From UCB3 sp964415605 (GTDB lineage Bacteria; Chloroflexota; Anaerolineae; Epilineales; Epilineaceae), in assembly GCA_964415605.1 (NCBI GenBank), contig CAYQBA010000008.1, positions 1-48,859 of the forward strand: a DNA stretch of 48,859 nt, written 5' to 3'. How positions within the stretch are numbered: position 1 is the first letter of the stretch; the number at the start of each line of letters is the position of its first letter. The notes under the pieces were generated by a model. The model made no database searches, was not told the DNA's origin, and saw nothing but the letters and a program-made list of their open reading frames with translations. Position numbers and translations under genes: made by a program. Positions 35,873-47,800 of the stretch are shown one piece after another.

Positions 35873-38800
35873 TCACGGCGTGTAGTCCGGATCCCACGGG
35901 TTCTCCAGCTCGCCTTCCGCGGAAAACGGGTTGCCGTTGGCGAACAGCGGCGACCCGGCGCGGGTCTCGAGCGGGACCTCGTGGACGATCCGGGGCGCCT
36001 GGTACGCCTTTCGCGACGATGATCCGGCGACCGCGGCGGCCGCCGGGGCGCGGAGCCCCGCCGGGCTGGCCGTGGACACCCTGTCGCCGCGCGGACCGGC
36101 GGCGCCGCTCGCCGGGCCTGCCGTCGCCGAGCCGGCGGCGTCGACCCGCGGGCGCGATTCGCCGCGGCGCGACCCGACCGCGGCCGCGATCCCCAGCATC
36201 AGCGCCGCCAGCGCCAGAAGCGGCGCCGTCGTCTCGCCTCCGCCCGTCGCCACCGCCGACAGACGGTTGACCACGACGGCCGTCGGGCTGAACTGCCACT
36301 GATAGTCCTCAACCTCGCCGTTCTGGGCCGCGCCGAGGAAGTCGCCCGCGTCGAGCGAACCGCCCGGCAGCTGGCTTGGATCGAAGGCCCGGAAGCGCGC
36401 GCCAACCGTCGTGCCGGTGACGTAGGTGTTCGGGATGGTGACCTGCACGACTTGCGTGCCCGTGACCGTGCCCAGGTCGAAGAACTCGCCTGGCCCGAAC
36501 ATGCCGTCGTTGTTGAAGTCCAGCCACGCCCCGACCCGGCCGCTGCCGCCGTTCACCGTGACGCTGAGGTCCACGGTCGCGTTCGGCGCCCAGTTCGTCG
36601 CGAGCGAGCGCGTCACCCCGTCCTCGTCGGCGCCGTCGCCGATGGCGCCGACGGACGGCTGGCCGTTCGGATCGATGTCGCCGATCGTCGGGCCGAGGTA
36701 CAGCGCCCCCGGCACGTGACGCGGGCCGCCAGCGGCCAGCGACGTGCTGTAGGTGTCGGGCAGGTCGCCCCAATCCGCCAGCGGCACGAAGCCGGCGTCG
36801 TACGACGCGGCCGTGTCGGTCAGGTTGGAGAGCGCCATGTTGGTGACGCCCTCGAGCGGCTGGGCCGGCACGGCCGTGGCGCCGTCCCAGTTGTTGTCGG
36901 TGAACGCCGTCCCCGCCCCGGTGGGCGACTCGTCAAAGCCCGCGGGCGTCGTGAACGACAGGCTGAACGTCGGCTCGCCGCCGCCGGCGCCGTCGAAGTC
37001 CTCGTCGAGGAGCAGGTTGCCGAAGCTGTACGCGCCGTCGGACGCGCTGAAGGTCACCAGCGTGGCGCTGTCGCCGTTGGGGTAGCTGATGGCCAGCGTG
37101 ACCTTGACGCCGCCCAGGCCCGGCTCGCCCATGTCCTGGACGCCGTCGCCGTCGAGGTCGCTCCAGACGAAGTTGCCGACCGCGCCCGGGTCGACGCTGT
37201 AGCCGAAGTCCGCCGTGCTGTTGGTGGGCGTCCCCGGCGTCAGCGTCACGCCGTACACCGTCGGCTGGCTGTTGTCCTCGGCGCCTGGCGTGCCGCCCAG
37301 CGGGTGCCAATAGCCATCGAGCTTGTTGGCATCGTCGGTCACCACCACCAGGAACCTGGCGTCGCCGCCGCCGTCGTCGGTCGGCAGGCCGCCGACGCTG
37401 TAGTTGCCGTTCGCGTCGGTGACCGCCTGGCCCACGACCGGCTCGTTGGGGTCGACCTGACCGTCGCCGTCGAGATCCCAGTAGACCACGACCGTGACGC
37501 CCGCGATGCCGGATGTCTCACCGGCGTCGCGCGTGCCGTCGGCGTCCACGTCCTTCCAGACCTCGCCGTCGATGGCGCCGGTGCCGCGGTAGCCGAAGTC
37601 CTGGTCGAGCTTGATCTGGCCCGCCGTCACCGTCACGGTGGACTGGTGCGCGCTGCCGGTGCCGTCGGCGTCGAACGTCTGCGTCATGCCTGCCGGCGGC
37701 GTCACCTTGACGACGTACGTGCCGGCCGCGAGGCCGCCGAACGCGTAGTTGCCGTTCTCGTCGGTGATCGCCGAGGCCAGGAGGACGGTGCCGGTGCTGT
37801 CGTACAGCCCGACCGTCGCGCCCTCGAGGCCGGGCTCGCCCGCGTCCTGCACGCCGTCGTTGTCAGCGTCCACCCACACCCGATCGCCGATCAGCGCCGT
37901 GGCGGGGGTCTGGCCGGGCGCCGTGTAGCCGAAGTCGGCGGTGAGGACGTCGGCGCCGGCCGCGAGCGTCACGTCGGCCAGGTTGGGCGTGCCGATGCCG
38001 TCGGCGTCGTACGACGGGGTCTTCCCCTGCAGCACGGCGGCCGTGTCGTCGACGCGTACGAGGTAGTCGCCGGCAGGCAGCCCGTCGAACAGGTATTGGC
38101 CGTTGGCGTCGGTCGTGGTCGTGGCGATCACCTCGCCCGGATCGATCACGCCGTCGTTGTCGAGGTCGCGGGCCAGGAGCACCGTTACGCCCGGGATGCC
38201 GTTCTCGCCCCCGTCGACCACCCCGTCGGCGTCGGCGTCGAACCAGACCGTGTCGCCGATGCTGCCGTCGAGCGGCCCGTCGTTGACCGTCGGCTGATAG
38301 CCGAAGTCGGCGTTGACGTAGGCGTCGCCCGGCGCCAGCACCACGGGCGTCGTCGTCCGGTGGTCGTTGGCGCCGGTCGTGCCGTAGTGGTCCGGGTCGC
38401 CGGTCTGCGTGTAGCCGGCCGGCCCGGTGACGGCGACGACGTAGCTGCCGGCGGGCAGGTCGTAGAACACGTAGCTGCCGTCGGGCTCGGTCGTCGTCGT
38501 GCCCGTGCCGGTCGCCCCGTTCTGGTCCTTGGCCGCGGTGTAGGGCGTGTCGTAGACGCCGTTCAGGTCGGGATCGTAGAAGATCGTGACCGTTGCGCCG
38601 CCGAGGCCGGGCTCGCCCGCGTCCTGGAAGCCGTCGCCGTCGGCGTCGACCCACACGCGGTCGCCGATGGCGCCCTTGGCGCCGGCCGGCGGGTTGTTGG
38701 CGCTGCCCCAGTTGAAGCCGAAGTCGGCGGTCAGGTCCTCGTCGTTGGCGCCGAGCGTCACCGGGTAGCCGTCGACATCCGGCCCGCCGCCGTCGTTGTC

Positions 38801-41800
38801 GCTGAAGTCCTGGTTGCCGTAGTCGGTGCCGGGGTTGGCCAGCGGCGTCTGTGCAACACCGCTCGGCAGCGTCGCCGTGTCGACGTCGACCTGGTAGGTG
38901 CCCGGCGTCAGGTTGCCGAAGCGGTACTCGCCGTCGGCGTCGGTGACGGTCGTGGCCAGGAGCACGGTGTGCGTCGCGTCCCACAGCTCGACCGTCACGT
39001 TGGGCAGGCCCGGCTCGCCGGGATCCTGGATGCCGTCGGCGTTCTCGTCGAGCCACACGCGGCTGCCGATGCTGCTCGTCGGCGCCGGCAGGTGGTAGCC
39101 GAAGTCCTGATCGGTGACGTTCGCGCCCGCGATCGTCGCCGGCTCGACCGCGTCGGTCGGGATCTGCGTGGTCTGGGTGTAGCCGTTGACCCGCGTCGAC
39201 GTCGCGTCGGACACGAGCAGGTAGTTGCCGTTGGGCAGGTCGGTGAACGTGTAGTCGCCGTTGGCGTCGGTCACCGCGGTGCCGATCAGCGGGTCGGTCG
39301 GGTCGATCTCGCCGTTGTTGTCGAGGTCGCGGTAGAGCCGGACGGTCGCGCCGAGCACCGGCGTGTCGGTGCCGGCCTCGTCGGTCGGGACGGCGCCGCC
39401 GTTGCCGTTGACGTCGTCGAACACGCGGCCGCTCAGGCTGAAACCCGCGCCCGGCGCCGTGTAGCCGAAGTCGGCGTTGAACGACTGGAGGCTCAGCGCC
39501 GTCAGCTCGACCGGGAACGGGTCGGCCTGGCTCTGGTCGTTGGTGTTGGGCGTGCCGGTCGTCTTGGTCATGCCCTCGAGCACCCCACCCGCGGCCGTGT
39601 TGGCGGCCGCGACGTCGACGAGGTACTTGGCGGCGCCGAGCCCGAGGAACTCGTAGGCGCCGTTGATGTCGGTTGTCGTGCTCCGGATCAGGTTGTCGAC
39701 GGCCGGGTCGAGGAGACCGTCGCCGTCGACGTCCTGCCACAGGTCGACCGCCACGCCTTCCACCCCGGGCTCGCCGGCGTCGCGCGTGCCGTCGCCGTCG
39801 AGGTCGTGCCAGACCTGGTTGCCGATGGCGCCGGCGGTCGGCGCGTACGGGAAGTCGGCGTTGTTGTAGTCCTGGCCGGCCGTCAGCATGATCGTGCCGG
39901 TCGGGTTGGTGCCGGCCGAGAGGTTGAGGCCCGCCAGCACCTGGTCGACGTCGGTCACCACCACGCGGTAGTTGCCGGCCGGCAGGCCGACGAAGTCGTA
40001 GGCGCCGTTGGCATTGGTGACCGTCGTGGCCAGCACGACGTCGTCGGGCGTGCCGAACGTGTTGTCGGTGCCCGGGCCGACGAGGTTGAGCGAGACGTTC
40101 GGGATGCCGGGCTCGCCGACGTCTTGCGTGCCGTCGCCGTCGCTGTCGAAGAACACGGTGTCGCCGATGGAGCCGGTCGTGCCGCCGTTGAACCCGAAGT
40201 CCAGCGTCAGGTTGTCGGAACCGGCCTGGACGAGCGCCGGGCGGCTGATCGGGCCGTTGGTCGGCGCCGGGTTGTAGCCCGCCGGCAGCGTGGCGGGGTT
40301 GACCGCCACGGTGTACGTTCCCGGCGCCAGGCCGGTGACGAGCCACAGGCCGTCGGGATCGGTGACCACGGTGCACGGCGCGCAGCCGGGGCCGTTGACG
40401 GTCACGGTCACGCCGCCGATGCCGGGCTCGCCGGGATCCTGGACGCCGTCGCCGTCGTAGTCGTACCACACGCGGTCGCCGAGGGCGCTGCCGGCCGTCG
40501 GGCCGTAGCCGAAGTCGGCGTCGGGGTAGATCTCGCCCTCGCTAAGGTTGACCATCGCGCTGGGATCGGTGGTGCCGGTCGTCGGCGCGATGCCTGCGGG
40601 CAGCGTCGTCCCGTCGACGTCGACGAAGTAGTTGCCGGCCGGCAGGCCGTCGAACAGGTAGCGGCCGTCGAGGCCGGTCGTCGTCGTGTCGACGAGCGTG
40701 TCGGTGCCGCTGTTGAAGACGCCGTCGCCGTTGTCGCGGTACAGCCGCAGCGCGACGTTGGGCAGGCCCGCCTCGGCGCCGTCCTGCACGCCGTCGCGAT
40801 CCGCGTCGAGCCACACCCGATCGCCGATGGCGCCGGTCTCGGGCGACCGCGCGTAGCCGAAGTCGATGCCGGTGATGTTGGCAGCCGCGACCGTGATGGG
40901 CCACGGGTCGATGCCGCCGGTGAGGTCGTAGCCGATCAGCACGCCGGCGGTGTCGGTCACGACGACCGTGTAGTTGCCGGGCGGCACGTCGGGGAACGTG
41001 TAGTTCCCGTTGGCGTCGGTCGTCGTCGTCGCGACGACGTTGCCGCTGGTGTCGAGCAAGGCCACGGTGACGAGCGGGATCGGCGGCTCGCCGGCGCCGT
41101 CGTCCTTGCCGTCGCGGTCGAGGTCGTGCCAGACGCTGCCCGAGACGTTGGGGTTGCTCGCCTTCTGGTAGCCGAAGTCGGCGGCCAGGAAGCTCGTCCC
41201 GTCGTTCGGCAGGTCGGCCTCGATCTGGGTGCCGGCCGCGTTGCCGCCGAGCTCCTGGTCGGTCGTCGTGGGCGTGTAGCCGGACAGCGCGGCCTGGCCG
41301 TTGTCGACGCTGGCGAAGTACGTGCCGATCGGCAGCCCCGCAACGAGGTACTGGCCGCTGCCGTCCGTCGTGACGGTGGTGATCAGGAGGTCGACGGTGC
41401 TGTCGAACACGTCGTCGTTGTTGGTGTCGCGCCAGATCTTGACCTGGACGTTGGGGATGCCGCTCTCGCCGGCGTCCTGCACGCCGTCGCCGTCGGCGTC
41501 GCTGAAGACGGTGTCGCCGATGCTGACCGGCGCGTTGTAGCCGAAGTTGGTGCCGGCCACGTTGGCGCCGGCCACCGTCACCGGCTGGTAGCCGGCCAGG
41601 GCGGGGGCCGTGGTGGGGCTGTAGTCGTCGAGCACGTCGTAGACGTCCTCGGGCACGACGCGGTATGTGCCGTTGGGCACGCCGGTGAACACGACCCCGC
41701 CGTTGCTGCCCGTGATGGCGGTGGCGACCACGACGTCGTCGGCCGTGCCAAACGTGTTGTCGGCGCCCGCGCTGACGAGGTTGACGGTCACGCCGGGAAC

Positions 41801-44800
41801 CCCGGACTCGCCCACGTCCTTGACCGCGTCGCCGTCGGCGTCGAGCCAGACGACGTCGGAGATCGTGTAGAGGGCCGGGTTCTGGTAGCCGAAGTCGGCG
41901 TTGAGGTACACGTCGCCGGGCGCCACGAGGATGGGCGTCGTCGGGTCGGTGCGCGACTGCGGGCCGACGGTGAGCGTGCCGGCCGGCGGCGACGTGACGT
42001 CGACGCGGTACTCGCCGGCGGCCACGCCGGTGAACAGGTAGTGGCCGGCGCCGTCGGTGGTGGTGGTGGCGACGGTGGTGTCGTCGCCGGTGCCGAGGAT
42101 GCCGTCGGGCCCCGCGCCCTTCAGCGCCAGGCCGACGCCGGCGATGCCGGGCTCGCCCGGATCCTGGATGCCGTCGCCGTCGGCGTCGCTCCACACGAAG
42201 TCGCCGATGACGGCCGTGGCGGGCGGGCTGGTGTAGCCGACGTCGGCGTCGAGGTAGGTCTGGCCGCCGGTCAGGTTGAACATCGGCGTCGGATCGGTGC
42301 GGCCGTTGGTCAGGACCAGGCCGCTCGGGAAGTTCGGGTCGGCCGAGTCGACGTCGACGTAGTAGTTGACGCCGGCCGGGATGTCGGTGAACAGGTACTG
42401 GCCGTCGGCGTCGGTCGTCGTCGTCGCGATCAGCGTGTCGCCGCCGGACGGGCCGGGCGTGCCGTCGGTGTCGCGGTACAGGCGCACCGTCACGCTCGGG
42501 ATGCCGGGCTCGCCGGCGTCGCGGACGCCGTCCTGGTCGACGTCGATCCAGACGTCGTCGCCGATGGCGCCGCGGCCGACAAGCTCGAAGTCGCGGTCGA
42601 CCTCGAGTTCGCCGAGGGTCAGCGTGACGCCGATGTTGTCGGGGTTGCCGCCGTCGCGGTCGGCCAGCGAGTCCTTGCCCGCCGGGTTCAGCTTGGTGAC
42701 CTCGTAGTTGCCCGGCGTGAGGTTCGGGAAGCTGTAGTCGCCGTTGCTGTCGGTGATGGTGGTCTGGACGACGTCGTCGGTGGTGCCGAAGACGCCGTCC
42801 ACGCCGGCGTCGGTGAGGATGACGACGACGCCCACGACGGCGGTCTCGCCGCCCTCGGCGAGCCCGTCGCCGTCGGCGTTCTCGACGACGGTGCCGCTGA
42901 TCGAGCCCAGGACCTCCCGGTAGCCGAAGTCCTTGCCGGTCTGGTTGACGGTGACGTTGGTGATCGTGGTCTTGGCGTCGCAGACCACGCACGTGCCGAC
43001 CTCGTCCTCGTCGCCGGTCTGGTTGTAGGCGTCGCTGGGCAGCGTGGTCTCGTCGACGGTGATGGTGACGTTGCTGCCGCTGGGGATGCCGGTGACGGTG
43101 TAGTCGCCGTTGGCGTTGGTCACGGCCGTCAGCGTCAGGTCGGTGATGTTGTCGCCGTTGGTGTCGATGGCGACGATCACGGTGACGCCGGCGATGCCGG
43201 GCTCGCCGGCCCCGTCATCGACGCCGTCGCCGTCGTTGTCCTTCCAGATGTTGCCGCTGACGCTGAGCGGCGCGGGCTGGTAGCCGAAGTCGAGCGTGAG
43301 GAGCGGCGTGCTGGTCGGCAGGTCGGCGTTGCCCTGGTGGTCGCAGACGGTGCACACGCCGACCTGATCGGGATCGCCGCGCTGCGTGTAGCCGGCCGGG
43401 ATGGTCGTCGAGTCGACCTGGACCACGTAGTGCGCCGCGCCGCCGACGGGGAGGCCCTCGAAGAGGTACGCCCCGGAGCTCGAGGTGGCCTGCGTGTCGA
43501 GCAGGGTGTCGCCGCCGTCGACGACGCCGTTGTCGTTGGCATCGACGTACAGCTTGACGGTCACGCCGCCCAGGCCGACCTCGCCGGCGTCCTGGACGCC
43601 GTCGCCGTCGTCGTCCTTCCAGACGCGGTCGCCGATCTTGCCGGGATCGTCGCGGCCGAAGTCGTAGTCGTGGTACTCCTGACCGGCCTGGACCGTGACC
43701 GACGTGTACGACGTGGTCGTCGTGGCCTCGGTCAGGTTGGACGGGATGTCGGGGTCGGCGGTGTTGTACGAGATGGTGTAGGTGCCGGGCGGCAGCAGGA
43801 ACTTGTACTCGCCGTCGGCGTCGGTGGTCGTGGTCAGCGAGACGGGGTTGCCGTTGAGGTCGGTGCCGGTGGCCGTCACCGTGACGTTGGGCAGGCGGGT
43901 CTCGCCGCTGTCGAGCACGCCGTTGTGGTTGATGTCGTGGAAGACGTGGCCCTCGAGCAGGGCCTTCTCGATGAAGCCGAAGTCGGCGCCGGTATAGTCC
44001 TGGTTGGCGCCCAGCGCCACGGCGACGGTCTCGCTGGTGGTCGGGACCATGGTGGCGTAGGTGCCGGGCGTGCTGCGGCTCTCGACGTGCTGCTCGTCGA
44101 CCTTGACGATGTAGTTGCCGGGCGGCAGGTTGTCGAACAGGTAGGCGCCGGCGTTGTCGGTGAAGGTCACGGCGTAGATCGGCTCGCCGCCGTCGATGTC
44201 GCCGTTGCCGTTGGTGTCGGAGTACAGCACGACGACGGCACCGGCCGTGACGTACGGCTCGCCGGTGTCGGTGCCGCCGGGCGTCCCGGCCGGGCCGATG
44301 CCGTCGCCGTCGTCGTCGTACCACAGGCGGTCGCCGATGGAGCCGCCGTAGTTGTACGGGAAGTCGGCGGTCAGCACGACCGGCGTGGCGTTGGAGAGCG
44401 TGACGTCCTTGGGATCGGTGCCGCCACCGACGAGCTCGACGCCCGACGGCAACCCGCTGACGACGTCGACGAGCAGGTTGACGTTGCCGCCGGCGTACGA
44501 CGTGTACATGTTGCTGAAGAGGTAGTTGCCGTTGGCGTCGGTGGTCTTGGTGCCGAGCAGGATGTCGCCGGCGTTGACGGTGCCGCTGTTGTCGACGTCG
44601 TTGTACAGGTTGACGACGACGCCCGAGAGGGTTGTCTCGCCCGCGTCGTACACGCCGTCCTCGTCGGCGTCGAGCCACACGAGGTCGCCGACCTGGCCGG
44701 TGGACGTCGTCACGCCGAAGTCGGCGTCGGTGATCTGCTGGCCGCCGGTGGTGATGGTCCGGCTGAGCAGCGTGGCGGTGGTGGGGTAGTAGCCGCTCGG

Positions 44801-47800
44801 CAGCGTGGTGATGTCCATCCGCACGTTGTAGGTGCCGTTGGCCAGGCCGCCGATGTGGTAGATGCCGTTGGAGTCGGTGGTGTCGAACGACTCGCCGACG
44901 TCGTAAACGCCGTCGTTGTCGGCGTCGATGTAGACGCGCACGCCCGCGAGGTTGCCCTCGCCGGAGTCCTGCACGCCGTCGGCGTCGGCGTCGATCCAGA
45001 CGCGGTCGCCGATGCTCGACGAGACGGCCGTGTCGACGGGGTTGCTGGTCAGCGTCGGGATGTTGGCGTCTTCGAGCGTGGCCTGGTTGGTGACGACGTT
45101 CACGCCGGGCGACGTGCTGACGAGCACCTGGAACTGCAGCACCGGGCTGACGATGACGCCGTTGGACGTCGACGACGACCACGTGGTGGTGCCGTTGGTG
45201 GCGCTGGCGGCGAACGTGACGCTGCCGGGCACGGTGCCGACGGCGGTGATCGTGCACGTCCACGTGAACGTGGCCGAGCCGTTGGCCGGTACGGTCTGGC
45301 TGGTCGGCGACGGGCTGCCGCAGGTGGCGTTGGCGCCGTTGGCGGTGGCGATCGTGACCGCGCTCGGCGCGACGTTGGTGACGGCGGTGCCGGAGCTGTC
45401 GGTCAGCACCTGCTTGACGGTGACGGTGTCGCCGTTCTGGACGACCATCCCGCTGGCGCTCATGGTGTTGGACCCGGTCGGGCTGGACGGCGGGATCGAC
45501 CAGTTGACGGTCAGGGTGGGGCGGCGGGCGGCGGTGCCTTCCTCGCTGCTGTAGTACTTCGCGTCCTTGGTGCTTGACCCGGTCGACAGGAGCACGACGC
45601 CGTTGTTGGTGTGCGCGCCGCTGTACCAGCTTTGGACCTGGCTGGTGATGCTCAGCGTCTTCAGGCCCGTCGAGCTCGGCGTGATGTTGCCGAGGGACGT
45701 GGCGCTGTAGTCGCCTGACCCGAAGGTGCCAGCCGTCCAGTCGCCCGGGAAGCCGCCCCCCGTGCCATCGGAGTCGTTCCATGTGGCGCCGTTGGTGGCG
45801 CCGGTGCCCTCATTCCACGCGGTGAGCATGCGGTGGACTTCGTGGACTTGATTGGCCTGTGCCGTCTTGACGGTGATGCCCATGGTCGCCGAGTCGATGG
45901 TGACGCCAGCGGGTACGCTGGCAAGGCTCCACTTGACCAACGAGTGCTTGCGCTTGGAGGACTCGGGCTTGTTCTTCAGCTCGGTGCCCGTGCCGAAGTT
46001 GGAGGTCGGTGCGTTCTCGTCGATGTACGTGTCCTCCGAGCCGGAATCTCGGATGGATGTCGTGCCGCTGCAGCCGTTGGGGGTGTACGTGATGACGATC
46101 TGTGGGCGGCGCGAAGTCGTGCCCTCGGTGCGGGTGTACCACGACACGGTGTTGGTTGCGCTGCCAACCGGGATCATCGCCAGGCCTCTGTTTGTACCGC
46201 CTGTGAGCCAACTGTTGACCACGGCGTTGATGTTGGCGCCCGTGACGGACACCGTAAGGTCATTGGTCATAGGATCGAGCGTACCGAGGTTCGTGGCGTT
46301 GTAGTCGCTTGTACCGAAGTTGCCGCCAGCGCTGGCCCAGTCATCGGTGCAGTTCGGCCCCTGCCACGCTGCGCCGTTGCCGGCGCCCGTGCAGGCGGCG
46401 TTGCCCGCCGTCCCCTCTGTCCACGCCGTCGAGAGGTGATGTATCTCGACCTGCCGGTTCGACCCGGCACCTCCGCTTGGCGTCAGGTTGAGCTGCGCGC
46501 CGCTGACCGTGGCGCCGGCCGGAACGGTGCTGGTGCCAATGTTAAAGTGCAGCAGGCCCACCTTGTCATTCGCAGCGTTCGCCGTGTCGATGCTGCCGTC
46601 CGTGCCGTGGTTTTGGTCGACATCTGCCTGTTCGAGCCAAGTATCTCGGTCCGCCTCGATGGTGACAGAAGTCATGCACCCCGCCGGCGGCGTGCCGCCC
46701 TTGTAGCCCACAATGCCCACGCTGTTCGAGCCAAGGTTCCAGTCGACGACGTCGATGATGCCGTCCGTCGGATCGTCGGTGTCCTCCGCCGTGCCGCCGG
46801 CGTTCACGCTGCCGTTGACGTAGGTCGTCCCCGTCGGGATGAGGTCGTTCACCGTGACCCCCGCCAGCAGCGTCGTCCCCGGCACGCGCGGCGTGATGGT
46901 GTACGTCAGCGTGCGGTCCGACACCGTTCCGCCGGGGTTCGCGTAGCTCTTGTCCACCGCCTTCGACAGCGCCGTCACGAACGGGAAGTCGATGTCGGTG
47001 CGGTTCTGGCCCTGCGTCAGGCTCGTCGCGATCGGGTCCTTCGACGGGAACATGTTCGACGGCACGTCGGTGTCGGCCTGGTCGACGTCGACGATATAGT
47101 TGCCGGCTGGCAGCCCGGTGAACGTGTACGTCCCGGACCCATTGGTGACCGTTGTCTGCAAGAGCGGCTCGCCCACGTCGAGGATGCCGTCGCCGTCCGA
47201 GTCGGCGTACAGCTTGACCGTCACGTTGGACAGCCCGGGCTCGCCCGCGCCCAGCGTCCCGTCGCCGTCGGTGTCGGCGAAGACCGTGTCGCCGATCGAG
47301 CCCGGCACCGTCTTGTAGAAGCCGAAGTCCGCCGCCGTGTAGGCGCCGGCGAGCGTCCCGACGTTGTGCGGGTCGGTCGTCGTCTGGACCACCCCGCTCG
47401 AGCTGCCGTAGGTCGACACGAAGTAGCTGGCGACGTCGGGGTCCGCCTGGTTGACGTCGGCGATGTACTTGATGCCCGTGGCGAGCCCCGTGAAGCTGTA
47501 GTCGCCGCTGCCGTTCGACGTCGTGGTCGCGACCAGGGCGTCCGTGCCGACGTCGATCACGCCGTTGCCGTTGGTGTCCTCGTAGAGCCACACCGTCACG
47601 TTCGGGATGCCGGCGTCGGTGCCGTTGAAGCTGCCGTCGGCGTTCTTGTCGTCGAACACCTTGTCGCCGACGCTCCCGGTGCCGCCCGGCTTGTAGCCGA
47701 AGTCGCGGTCGAGCTTCTTCTCGTTGGCCGCCAGCGTCACGGTCGACTGGCCGTTGCACGTCACGCACGTGCCGACCTCGTCCGGGTCGCCCGTCTGGGT

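Noticed and set aside
36452..45577. A 3,041-codon open frame on the plus strand opposite the giant surface-protein gene
   Set aside because: It is the mirror of a G+C-rich repeat gene with Asp/Gly/Thr codons. Its product is a monotonous Val/Gly/Arg/Asp sequence without domains, and the minus-strand frame has clear domain motifs throughout.
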